Part shown: positions 1 through 7,328 of the stretch, in pieces | How positions within the stretch are numbered: position 1 is the stretch's first letter | Layout: the number at the start of each line of letters is the position of its first letter | NCBI GenBank assembly: GCA_012719545.1 | Contig: JAAYAD010000015.1 | Coordinates: forward strand, 1 to 52,528 | Direction of reading: 5' to 3' | DNA from: Clostridiaceae bacterium | GTDB taxonomy: Bacteria; Bacillota; Clostridia; DSM-8532 | DNA: 52,528 nt | Program-made: the position numbers and the translations under genes | Notes under the pieces: generated by a model | Seen by the model: only the letters and a program-made list of their open reading frames with translations | Told to the model about the DNA's origin: nothing | Databases searched by the model: none

Positions 1-31
1 ACAGGTGATATGATAACTTAGGAAATCAAAA

Positions 32-141
32 AGGGGCTGTCTCAAAATAACATTGAGATAGCTCCTTGTTTTTATCTCTAAAAACACAAAAGACAGGTCC
101 AAAAGACCCGTCAAATGCGGTAGAATTTTGAGACAGCCCCT
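32..141. mobile_element. MITE-like or IS-end element with 17-bp perfect inverted repeats
   Basis: Positions 32-48 (AGGGGCTGTCTCAAAAT) are repeated as an exact reverse complement at 125-141, enclosing about 76 bp with no ORF. Ends of the form GGGGCTGTCTCAAAA are typical of IS1182-type insertion sequences and their non-autonomous derivatives in Firmicutes (family knowledge). The interior has a smaller partial repeat (agacaggtcc / agacccgtc). No clear target duplication is visible. It could also act as a bidirectional terminator for a gene left of the window. Confidence 0.5.
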
Positions 142-210
142 ATTATAATCAAAAATCATAAAAATATCATATATGAGAATATTAAAAATTTGTTACATGG
201 AATAAAATAA

Positions 211-239
211 TTGTTTTTTCTCTTTTGTTGGTATATTAT
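211..239 (+). promoter_or_regulatory. Putative sigma-A promoter of the ABC exporter leader
   Basis: TTGTTT at 211-216 and TATTAT at 234-239 are separated by 17 nt, ahead of the leader peptide at 332. An imperfect inverted repeat (arms 256-267 and 287-299) lies downstream and would fold in the transcript. Confidence 0.35.
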
Positions 240-331
240 TCTATATGTTGAATATATGCTTTATTACGGATGCAATTATCACATATGTAATAAAAGCATT
301 TAAAATTCATTTCATGAAAGGAGGCCGCAGG

Positions 332-412
332 ATGTTTGATTACCTATTAAGCAATAATACAAAAATAAGAAATATGAATAGCATTTTTGCGGCCGCTGTC
401 GTCTTGTCTTAG
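332..412 (+). CDS. Leader peptide, 26 aa, upstream of ABC exporter
   Basis: A 26-codon ORF starts MFDYLLSNN and ends AAAVVLS, with an ideal ribosome site (AAAGGAGG at 317-324, 7-nt spacing). It lies 160 bp ahead of a heterodimeric multidrug ABC exporter pair. The segment GGCCGCA (323-329) beside its ribosome site is exactly complementary to TGCGGCC (388-394) near its end. A hairpin CGGATTT/AAATCCG (413-429) follows the stop. In Bacillus subtilis the related bmrCD genes are controlled by translation of a leader peptide, bmrB (established). The same logic is inferred here; the peptide has no recognised sequence homology to BmrB. Confidence 0.5.
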   Translation: MFDYLLSNNTKIRNMNSIFAAAVVLS

Positions 413-573
413 CGGATTTTCGCAAATCCGGCACATTTGATTTTCACATTTTAAGTATTTTAATATCCGAATTAAAATTTGCCTGATTTGACAAGCATTC
501 TGACACTGAGCCGTCAATATATAGTGAAGGTTCCATTGTTTTTTATGCTTTTTTTGCTGGGAGGAAAATATAT

Positions 574-2367
574 ATGAAAAAATTCAGGCTATTGGTGCAA
601 TTTCTCAAGGGGAGCGGAATTACTTATTGCTTTGCCATTTTATCAGTACTCTTTCTTGCAATAACAGGCGCCATTGCACCCCTTGTAATAAAAGTGACAA
701 TAGATTCAGTTATAGGCGATTTGCCAGTTGATCTGCCCCTGGGGCTCAATAAGCTCATAGAAAGGGCGGATGCAATTGGTTTTACCAAAAATAATCTTTG
801 GATCATTCTGGTGGTGTTGGTTGGCATAACGCTTTTCCAGGGCCTTTTTATGTTTCTTAAGGGCAAGCTTCCGGCAACGGCTGCCCAGAACTCATCAAAA
901 AGAATGAGGGAAAAGCTTTATGACCATCTAATGCACCTGCCTTTTGACTACCATGTAAAGGCTCAAACCGGAGATATAGTACAGAGATGCACATCCGACA
1001 TTGAGACTGTGCAAAACTTTATAGGCGGACAGCTTATTGAGGCTCTTCACATTGTTATGCAGGTAATAGTTGTAATTATAATAATGCTGTCCCTGGATGC
1101 CAGATACACTCTGGTATCCATAGTGCTTACACCGATAGTTTTCATTATCACAATCCGCTTTTTTATTAACATGATGAAGATTTTCTTAATGACAGATGAA
1201 GCGGAAGGGTTAATGTCTGCAACCCTACAGGAAAACCTTACGGGAGCCCGTGTAGTAAAGGCGTTTGGGGCACAGAATTTTGAAATTGAGAAATTTGATA
1301 AAAGGAATCTGGAATATAAAAATCTGAACCTGAAAATCGTCAAACTTATGGCAGACTTTTGGGCAGGGACAGATTTTATCTGCATGATGCAGCATGCGCT
1401 GGTCATAATTGCCGGTACCATATGGGCTGCCAACGGCCAAATAACAATAGGAAGCATTATCGCATTTTCCACCTATACAGGCATGCTGGTATGGCCATTA
1501 AGAGGTCTTGGGCAGATGATGGGCTTTTTAGGCCAGGCCTTTATATCCCTGGAGCGTATCTATGAAATTCTCAACGCTGTGCCTGAGGATTACAATGATG
1601 GCTTAAGTGACGTAAAAATTGACGGGGATATTGTTTTTGACAATGTGTATTTTGAGTATGAAAAAGGTAAGCCCGTCCTTGACGGAGTCAGTTTTAGGAT
1701 AGAGAAAGGCAAAACGGTTGCTATTTTAGGAACAACCGGCTCCGGAAAAAGCTCACTTCTGCATTTGCTGCTGAGGCTTTATGACTATCAGAAAGGTCGC
1801 ATAACCATTGACGGAGTGGAGCTTAAAAAGATAAGCAGGAGCTGGATAAGAAAAAATATCGGCATTGTACTGCAGGAGCCCTTCCTCTTTTCAAGAACAA
1901 TATTTGAGAACATAAAACTGGGTGAGTCAAAGAGTTCCGAGAAGGATGTGCACAATGCCGCTGAGACTGCCTCCATTCACGATGCCATACTAGAGTTTGA
2001 AAAAGGCTATGACACTCTGGTTGGTGAAAGAGGTGTGACTTTGTCAGGAGGACAAAGACAGAGAATTGCCATTGCCAGGACGGTACTCAGAAATGTTCCA
2101 ATACTTATTTTTGATGACTCCTTAAGCGCAGTGGATACCGAAACCGATGCCCAGATAAGAAAGGCCTTAAGAAAGAGAAGAAAAGATACCACAACCATAA
2201 TTATCTCACACCGTGTTACTACTCTCTCTGAGGCCGACAAAATACTGGTCCTCGATAAAGGCCGAATTGTGGAATCAGGCTCCCATGATGAGTTGATTGC
2301 TTCCAATGGCCTTTACAGGAAGATTTGGGAGATTCAAAGCTCACTGGGTGAAGACATAGAACCATGA
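574..2367 (+). CDS. Heterodimeric multidrug ABC exporter half, degenerate-ATPase subunit (BmrC/LmrC-like)
   Basis: This 597-aa half-transporter has an N-terminal six-helix membrane domain (about 1-320) and a C-terminal ATPase domain. Walker A is GTTGSGKS (386-393), the signature LSGGQ (490-494) is canonical, and the switch histidine is H546. After Walker B the catalytic Glu is replaced by Asp (LIFDD, D515), the hallmark of the non-hydrolysing site of heterodimeric exporters such as BmrCD, LmrCD and TM287/288. The start follows GGGAGG by 9 nt. The partner gene lies 73 bp downstream and has the complementary defect, so the two should form one drug or lipid exporter in the cytoplasmic membrane. 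The substrate cannot be read from sequence. Expression is probably controlled by the leader region upstream. Confidence 0.9.
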   Translation: MKKFRLLVQFLKGSGITYCFAILSVLFLAITGAIAPLVIKVTIDSVIGDLPVDLPLGLNKLIERADAIGFTKNNLWIILVVLVGITLFQGLFMFLKGKLPATAAQNSSKRMREKLYDHLMHLPFDYHVKAQTGDIVQRCTSDIETVQNFIGGQLIEALHIVMQVIVVIIIMLSLDARYTLVSIVLTPIVFIITIRFFINMMKIFLMTDEAEGLMSATLQENLTGARVVKAFGAQNFEIEKFDKRNLEYKNLNLKIVKLMADFWAGTDFICMMQHALVIIAGTIWAANGQITIGSIIAFSTYTGMLVWPLRGLGQMMGFLGQAFISLERIYEILNAVPEDYNDGLSDVKIDGDIVFDNVYFEYEKGKPVLDGVSFRIEKGKTVAILGTTGSGKSSLLHLLLRLYDYQKGRITIDGVELKKISRSWIRKNIGIVLQEPFLFSRTIFENIKLGESKSSEKDVHNAAETASIHDAILEFEKGYDTLVGERGVTLSGGQRQRIAIARTVLRNVPILIFDDSLSAVDTETDAQIRKALRKRRKDTTTIIISHRVTTLSEADKILVLDKGRIVESGSHDELIASNGLYRKIWEIQSSLGEDIEP

Positions 2368-2440
2368 ATAAAATGGGGGAATCCTTTCTAAGCCAGTACT
2401 TCTATAAGAAGACTTTCTATGAAAAGGAAGGTTAATTGTT

Positions 2441-4264
2441 ATGCAATTTGAAGAATACGAATACAGTAAACCAATTGATTTAAGTACCGTAAAGAAGCTT
2501 GCAACTTTTGCGGTGCCATATAAAAAGGGGATAATAATCCTTATAATACAGATGTTGTTCCTGGCTTTGGTAGATGCTGTTTTTCCCATACTTAACAAGT
2601 ATGCCATAGATAATTTTGCCGGACCTGGAGTATTGGACGGCTTCTGGCTTTATTGCGCGCTGGCCGTAGGGCTTGTAATATTCCAGGCAACTAATGTATG
2701 GCTGATGATAAAAAATGCCGGAGGAATAGAGCACAATATTCCATACGACATAAGAAAGGCTGCATTTCAGAAGCTTCAGGAGCTTCCCATAGCCTATTAT
2801 GACAGAACTCCTGTGGGCTGGATTATGGCAAGGCTCACATCCGACATAAAAAGACTGGGAGTTACTCTGTCCTGGCATGTGGTGGACTTTTTCTGGTCCA
2901 TATTCTTAATTATTGTCATGGCTGTAACCATGCTGATAATTAACATAAATTATGCCCTGCTGGTCCTTGCAACTGTGCCGGTGCTTGTTGTAATCAGCAT
3001 GATATTCCAAAGAATTATCCTTCATAATTACAGAAAGACCAGAAGGTATAATTCGCAAATAACCGCAGCCTTCAATGAAGGCATTACAGGGGCAAAGACC
3101 ATAAAATCCTTAAGTGCAGAAGAGTATATGCTAAATGAGTTTGAAAAGACAACAAGGCAGATGAGGGACTTTTCAATTAGGGCGGCCACAATTTCATCAA
3201 TATACACCCCAATAATACTTTTTCTGGGAAGCATTACAACAGGCCTGGTGCTCTGGAAAGGCGGACATGAAGTAAATATGGGGGACGTTAGCTACGGAAC
3301 ACTGGCCGTATTTATATCCTATGCCGTTCAATTCTTTGAGCCTGTTAAGCAATTCGCAAGAGTGTTCACCGAGCTTCAGTACACCCAGGCATCTGCTGAA
3401 CGTGTGGTAACCCTCCTTGAAACAGAGAACGACATTAAGGACAGCCAGAAGGTTATAGAGATGTATGGCGAAATGTTTGAGTCCAACCGTGAAGCCTGGC
3501 CTGAGTTTAAAGGGAATATTGAGTTTAAGGATGTTTCCTTCCGCTATAAGGAAGGGGGAAATATCCTTGAGCATTTCAACCTTACTGTAAAGGCCGGAGA
3601 AAAAATAGCCCTTGTGGGGGAGACAGGCTCGGGCAAAACTACCATTGTCAATCTGGCATGCCGTTTTTACGAGCCAACCGAAGGGCAGATTCTTGTCGAC
3701 GGTGTGGACTATAGGGAGAGGCCCCTTTTATGGATGTATTCCAATATAGGATATGTGCTTCAGGAGCCGCATCTTTTCAGCGGCACGGTAAAGGAGAATA
3801 TTGCCTACGGAAGACAAAATGCTACTATGGAGGATATAGTGGCAGCGGCAAAGACAGTAAATGCCCATGATTTTATAATGAATCTTGAAAATGGTTATGA
3901 TACCGAGGTGGGAGAAAGAGGAAGCCGTCTTTCTACTGGTCAGAAGCAGCTTATTTCCTTTGCAAGAGCTATTCTTACCAATCCGGGCATGTTTGTTCTG
4001 GATGAGGCAACATCTTCTGTAGACACAGAGACAGAGCACCTTATACAGGATGCTTTAAACAAGGCCCTTGAGGGAAGAACAAGCTTCATTATAGCCCACA
4101 GGCTTTCAACCATACGCTCGGCCGACAGGATTCTGGTTATAGATAAAGGTAAAATTATTGAAGAGGGAACCCATAAAGAGCTGATAAGAAAAAGAGGGCA
4201 TTATTACAGGCTTTACACCAATCAGCTTCTCGAAGAAAAGGAGAGCACAGTTCTTAAGGGATAA
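2441..4264 (+). CDS. Heterodimeric multidrug ABC exporter half, catalytic-Glu subunit (BmrD/LmrD-like)
   Basis: This 607-aa half-transporter has a membrane domain at about 20-320 and an ATPase domain with Walker A GETGSGKT (393-400), Walker B MFVLDE with the catalytic Glu (E522) and H553. Its signature is LSTGQ (497-501) instead of LSGGQ. With the upstream subunit this gives one consensus site (this Walker A/B plus the partner's LSGGQ) and one degenerate site (the partner's Asp plus this LSTGQ). That is the arrangement expected of an asymmetric exporter. The gene shares an operon with its partner. Confidence 0.9.
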   Translation: MQFEEYEYSKPIDLSTVKKLATFAVPYKKGIIILIIQMLFLALVDAVFPILNKYAIDNFAGPGVLDGFWLYCALAVGLVIFQATNVWLMIKNAGGIEHNIPYDIRKAAFQKLQELPIAYYDRTPVGWIMARLTSDIKRLGVTLSWHVVDFFWSIFLIIVMAVTMLIININYALLVLATVPVLVVISMIFQRIILHNYRKTRRYNSQITAAFNEGITGAKTIKSLSAEEYMLNEFEKTTRQMRDFSIRAATISSIYTPIILFLGSITTGLVLWKGGHEVNMGDVSYGTLAVFISYAVQFFEPVKQFARVFTELQYTQASAERVVTLLETENDIKDSQKVIEMYGEMFESNREAWPEFKGNIEFKDVSFRYKEGGNILEHFNLTVKAGEKIALVGETGSGKTTIVNLACRFYEPTEGQILVDGVDYRERPLLWMYSNIGYVLQEPHLFSGTVKENIAYGRQNATMEDIVAAAKTVNAHDFIMNLENGYDTEVGERGSRLSTGQKQLISFARAILTNPGMFVLDEATSSVDTETEHLIQDALNKALEGRTSFIIAHRLSTIRSADRILVIDKGKIIEEGTHKELIRKRGHYYRLYTNQLLEEKESTVLKG

Positions 4265-4420
4265 GTTATGGTGTATTTGGCCCTTAAAAAGCTTAAAAAT
4301 AACCTGAGAAAATTATGGCAAAATACGTGAAAGGTTTGTGGTTATTGTTATTGACGCGCTTTACAAATCTATCTTATAATTGAATGAACCCCCCTAAAAA
4401 ATGATGTAAGAAGTGATGGC

Positions 4421-5362
4421 ATGATAGAGATTTGGAAGACACACGAGTCCAGAAATGAGCTTCTATATCTGGATACTATAGAAAAAGGCTGCTGGATTAA
4501 CATGATTTCTCCCAGCGAAGAGGAATTGGAAATGGTTATAAAAAGCCTCGGGCTGGAGCAGAACATGATAAGAGACCCCCTTGATGATGAAGAAAAGCCT
4601 CGTGTTGATATTGACGAGGATCAGACCCTGATTATCGTCGACATTCCTTATGTCTATGAAGATGACGGCTCTATCAAATATGAGACCGTCCCTATGGGTT
4701 TGTTGCAGGTCAGGGACGATTACATCATTACTATCTGCAGTAAGCAGACTTCCCTTTTGGAGAGGTTCAGAAATGGGCAGATAAGGGATTTCTATACCTA
4801 TAAGAAGACGAGGTTCATTCTCCAAATACTTTATCATGTTGCCAAGGACTTCTTAAAATACCTGAAGCACATTGATAAAAAGACCGAGTTTTTGGAAAAG
4901 TCCCTTCATAAGTCAATGCGTAACAAGGAGCTTTACAAGCTGATGGAGCTGAGCAAGAGCCTTGTTTATTTCACAACATCCTTAAAATCAAATGAAACGG
5001 TTCTTGACAGGCTTGTAACCGGAAGGGTAATAAAGCTTTATGAAGAGGACCATGACATTTTGGAGGATACCATTATCGAGAACAAGCAGGCTATTGAAAT
5101 GGCCAATATATACAGCTCCATCTTAAGCGGCATGATGGACGCTTTTGCATCCATTATTTCCAACAACCAGAACGTTGTTATGAAATTTTTAGCCGCCATG
5201 ACCATAGTAATGGCTATTCCAAACATGGTTTACAGCTTTTTTGGCCAGAACATCCAAATCCCCTTTCAGAGCAATCCATTGATGTGGCTGTATGTACTTA
5301 TAGGGTCAATTATATTGTCTTCCCTTGTTGCATATTTCCTCTACAAGTGGGATATGTTCTGA
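4421..5362 (+). CDS. CorA-family divalent cation transporter with variant GQN motif
   Basis: This 313-aa protein has the CorA layout: a long alpha/beta and helical cytoplasmic part (1-250), then two C-terminal membrane helices (about 253-273 and 290-310) ending in a charged tail (YKWDMF). CorA pentamers move Mg2+, Co2+ or Zn2+ across the membrane. The loop between the helices normally carries GMN, which forms the selectivity filter; here it reads FGQN (274-277), so Met is replaced by Gln. Family membership is secure from the overall pattern, but ion choice is uncertain. The gene lies 156 bp after the ABC exporter genes and is probably expressed separately. Confidence 0.85.
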   Translation: MIEIWKTHESRNELLYLDTIEKGCWINMISPSEEELEMVIKSLGLEQNMIRDPLDDEEKPRVDIDEDQTLIIVDIPYVYEDDGSIKYETVPMGLLQVRDDYIITICSKQTSLLERFRNGQIRDFYTYKKTRFILQILYHVAKDFLKYLKHIDKKTEFLEKSLHKSMRNKELYKLMELSKSLVYFTTSLKSNETVLDRLVTGRVIKLYEEDHDILEDTIIENKQAIEMANIYSSILSGMMDAFASIISNNQNVVMKFLAAMTIVMAIPNMVYSFFGQNIQIPFQSNPLMWLYVLIGSIILSSLVAYFLYKWDMF

Positions 5363-5496
5363 ATATTAAGAAGAAATAGGCCTTTAAGCCGCCACATACT
5401 TTCATATTAAAGATGTACGGTAAGGCTTTTTAGATTTTAGCTTTGGCAGAAGACTAATGTGGGTATTATTGGATTAATCCAGAATTAAATTAGGTG

Positions 5497-5525
5497 TTGA
5501 TTTTTGCTCAGTTTTGTATTAATAT
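5497..5525 (+). promoter_or_regulatory. Sigma-A promoter for tRNA-Arg
   Basis: TTGATT (5497-5502) and TAATAT (5520-5525) are separated by 17 nt and end 32 nt before the tRNA gene. Confidence 0.55.
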
Positions 5526-5557
5526 AGTTAGTGCTTCTTCAAGAAGCGCATAAACAT

Positions 5558-5634
5558 GCGCCCATAGCTCAACTGGATAGAGCGTCTGGCTACGGACCAG
5601 AAGGTTGTGGATTCGAGCTCTGCTGGGCGCGCCA
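5558..5634 (+). tRNA. tRNA-Arg (anticodon ACG)
   Basis: The acceptor arms GCGCCCA and TGGGCGC pair fully, followed by discriminator G and an encoded CCA (5632-5634). The D-arm region is AGCTCAACTGGATAGAGC. The anticodon stem CTGG/CCAG holds the loop with ACG. The T loop TTCGAGC sits on a five-pair stem. A strong terminator follows immediately. Confidence 0.95.
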
Positions 5635-5638
5635 GGAA

Positions 5639-5677
5639 CAAACCCCTGAAAGTGTATGCTTTCAGGGGTTTGCTTTT
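5639..5677 (+). terminator. Rho-independent terminator after tRNA-Arg
   Basis: A 14-bp perfect stem (5639-5652 with 5659-5672) and a 6-nt loop are followed by CTTTTA. Confidence 0.85.
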
Positions 5678-5982
5678 ATAATCTTATGGTCTTACTGATT
5701 AGGACATTGACTTCTATGATGTCTACTCTCACGGCGTTGGCCATGCCGGCTTTGTTGGTTCATATTTATCAATTATTTTAAATATTAGTAGGCAAGTTAT
5801 TGCAAATATCATGTTATTTTTTGCATGTATTGTGATAATATGTTATTAATATATATATTTAAATGAAAAATGAAATATAGTTCCCCCTTTATAGTGCTTT
5901 AAATATAAAGTGAATAAAAGTGAACTTGAAAAAGTGACCAACGTCTAATAAGTAAAATGAAAATAATGCAATTGGTGGAAAT
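5678..5982. other. Intergenic region, no complete gene seen
   Basis: A short G+C-richer stretch (5703-5761) reads without stops as DFYDVYSHGVGHAGF and similar, then runs into A+T-rich sequence. It may be a remnant of a coding region but has no start and no ribosome site. Otherwise nothing is recognised until the ribosome site of the next gene. Confidence 0.3.
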
Positions 5983-5997
5983 GTGAGGTCGATTATA

Positions 5998-7023
5998 ATG
6001 CTGAAAGCCCGGTCAACAATTATATCCAGAAGAACATTATTACTAATAGCTTTTATACTTTCCTTTAGCATATTTGCAGCATCATGCGGCAGTTCAAGCC
6101 AAAAAGGTACCAGCCAGACAGTGGCACCTCAAGTATCCGTTAACCAGAACAAAGATGTGCAACTTTCTTTTTCTGAGTCATTGGGATTTGGAGGAGTAGA
6201 ATCAGAAGTACCGGCGGCTACTTTTACAAGTGGGGACGGAACCCAGAAATCCGGTATTAACCTTACTGATCAGCGGAAAATCATCATGGAAGGCAATGTT
6301 TCCATTGAAACCAAAGACTTTGATGCTTCAATTAAAGCCCTTGACCAGCTTATTGAGGATGTGGGAGGCTTTGCAGAGTCCAGAACAGTAAGGGGAACAG
6401 GCATCAGATCCAGGTCACTACGGGATGCCAATTTTGTAATTCGTGTTCCTTCTGAGAAGTTTAATTATGTTATGAATGGTATGGGAAGCGTTGGTACGGT
6501 TCTGGAGGCCAATTCCAGGGGAACTGATATCACCGATCAATACATGGATTATGAAGCAAGGGTAAAAGCTCTGAAGATACAGGAAGAAACCCTCCTGGAG
6601 CTTATGGAAAAATCAACGAAGCTGGAGGATGTCATAGCCCTTGAATCCAGGATATCTGAGGTTCGCTATGAAATTGAAAAAATTGAGAATAACCTTAAGA
6701 ATTATGACAGATTAATAGCCTACAGCCGTATATCAGTTTACATACAGGAAGTAGACGACACAACTGAAACTGAACCTGTGGCTAAGACCTTGAATGAGAG
6801 AATTACCAATGCTTTCAATATGTCAATAAAAGAATTCAGAAGAAATCTTGAGAACTTCCTGGTTTGGCTTGCAGCTTCATGGATATCTCTAATCTTCCTG
6901 TTAATTATTACAATTGTACTTCTCATTATCATAAGAAAGAGTAAAGTCAAAAGGCCTTCCGCACCTTCCCAAAAGGAACCGGAAGTTAAGGCTGAGAAGA
7001 AAGAAGAGGACGGTAAAAATTAA
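5998..7023 (+). CDS. DUF4349-domain lipoprotein, membrane-anchored at both ends
   Basis: The N-terminus has basic residues, a hydrophobic helix and a lipobox ending FAASC, so the mature protein should be lipidated on that Cys and face outside. A DUF4349-like domain follows; its core contains GNVSIETKDFDASIKAL and a coiled-coil part around LEDVIALESRISEVRYEIEK. One C-terminal membrane helix (LIFLLIITIVLLIII) leads into a basic Lys/Glu-rich tail. The function of DUF4349 is not established. I chose ATG 5998 (GTGAGG upstream, 9-nt gap); GTG 5983 in the same frame is also possible. A strong terminator follows, so it appears monocistronic. Confidence 0.8.
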   Translation: MLKARSTIISRRTLLLIAFILSFSIFAASCGSSSQKGTSQTVAPQVSVNQNKDVQLSFSESLGFGGVESEVPAATFTSGDGTQKSGINLTDQRKIIMEGNVSIETKDFDASIKALDQLIEDVGGFAESRTVRGTGIRSRSLRDANFVIRVPSEKFNYVMNGMGSVGTVLEANSRGTDITDQYMDYEARVKALKIQEETLLELMEKSTKLEDVIALESRISEVRYEIEKIENNLKNYDRLIAYSRISVYIQEVDDTTETEPVAKTLNERITNAFNMSIKEFRRNLENFLVWLAASWISLIFLLIITIVLLIIIRKSKVKRPSAPSQKEPEVKAEKKEEDGKN

Positions 7024-7050
7024 TTACCCCCTATAAAGCTTTTTATGATA

Positions 7051-7096
7051 AAATGTTGGAGCAGCAATGAATTTAGCTGCTCCAACATTTTTTTCA
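7051..7096 (+). terminator. Rho-independent terminator
   Basis: A 15-bp stem AAATGTTGGAGCAGC with its exact complement (7051-7065 / 7076-7090) leads into a T run. Confidence 0.85.
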
Positions 7097-7328
7097 AGTG
7101 ACAGCGCGCATAATGTAAAAAATCATAGAATTTTGTAAAGAAATAGATAAAAAGGGGTTGAGCTGTCAGGAATTTGTGCCGATTTATTTTGTGTGGAAGT
7201 TTACTTCACCAAATTTTCAAGAAGTTTTTTACTTAAAAAATATAAAATCTTGTTTAAATTAAAAAATTTTGGGTAAATACAGCGTGAAAAAGTATTTTCA
7301 CCAATATGCATGGCAATTGGAGGACCTC

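Noticed and set aside
1047-1472. 141-codon open frame opposite the first ABC gene
   Set aside because: Shadow of the membrane domain of the exporter; hydrophobic by complement, no ribosome site.
5703-5849. Open stretch DFYDVYSHGVGHAGF... after tRNA-Arg
   Set aside because: No start or ribosome site, G+C falls abruptly half way, no family recognised; kept only as a possible remnant in the intergenic note.
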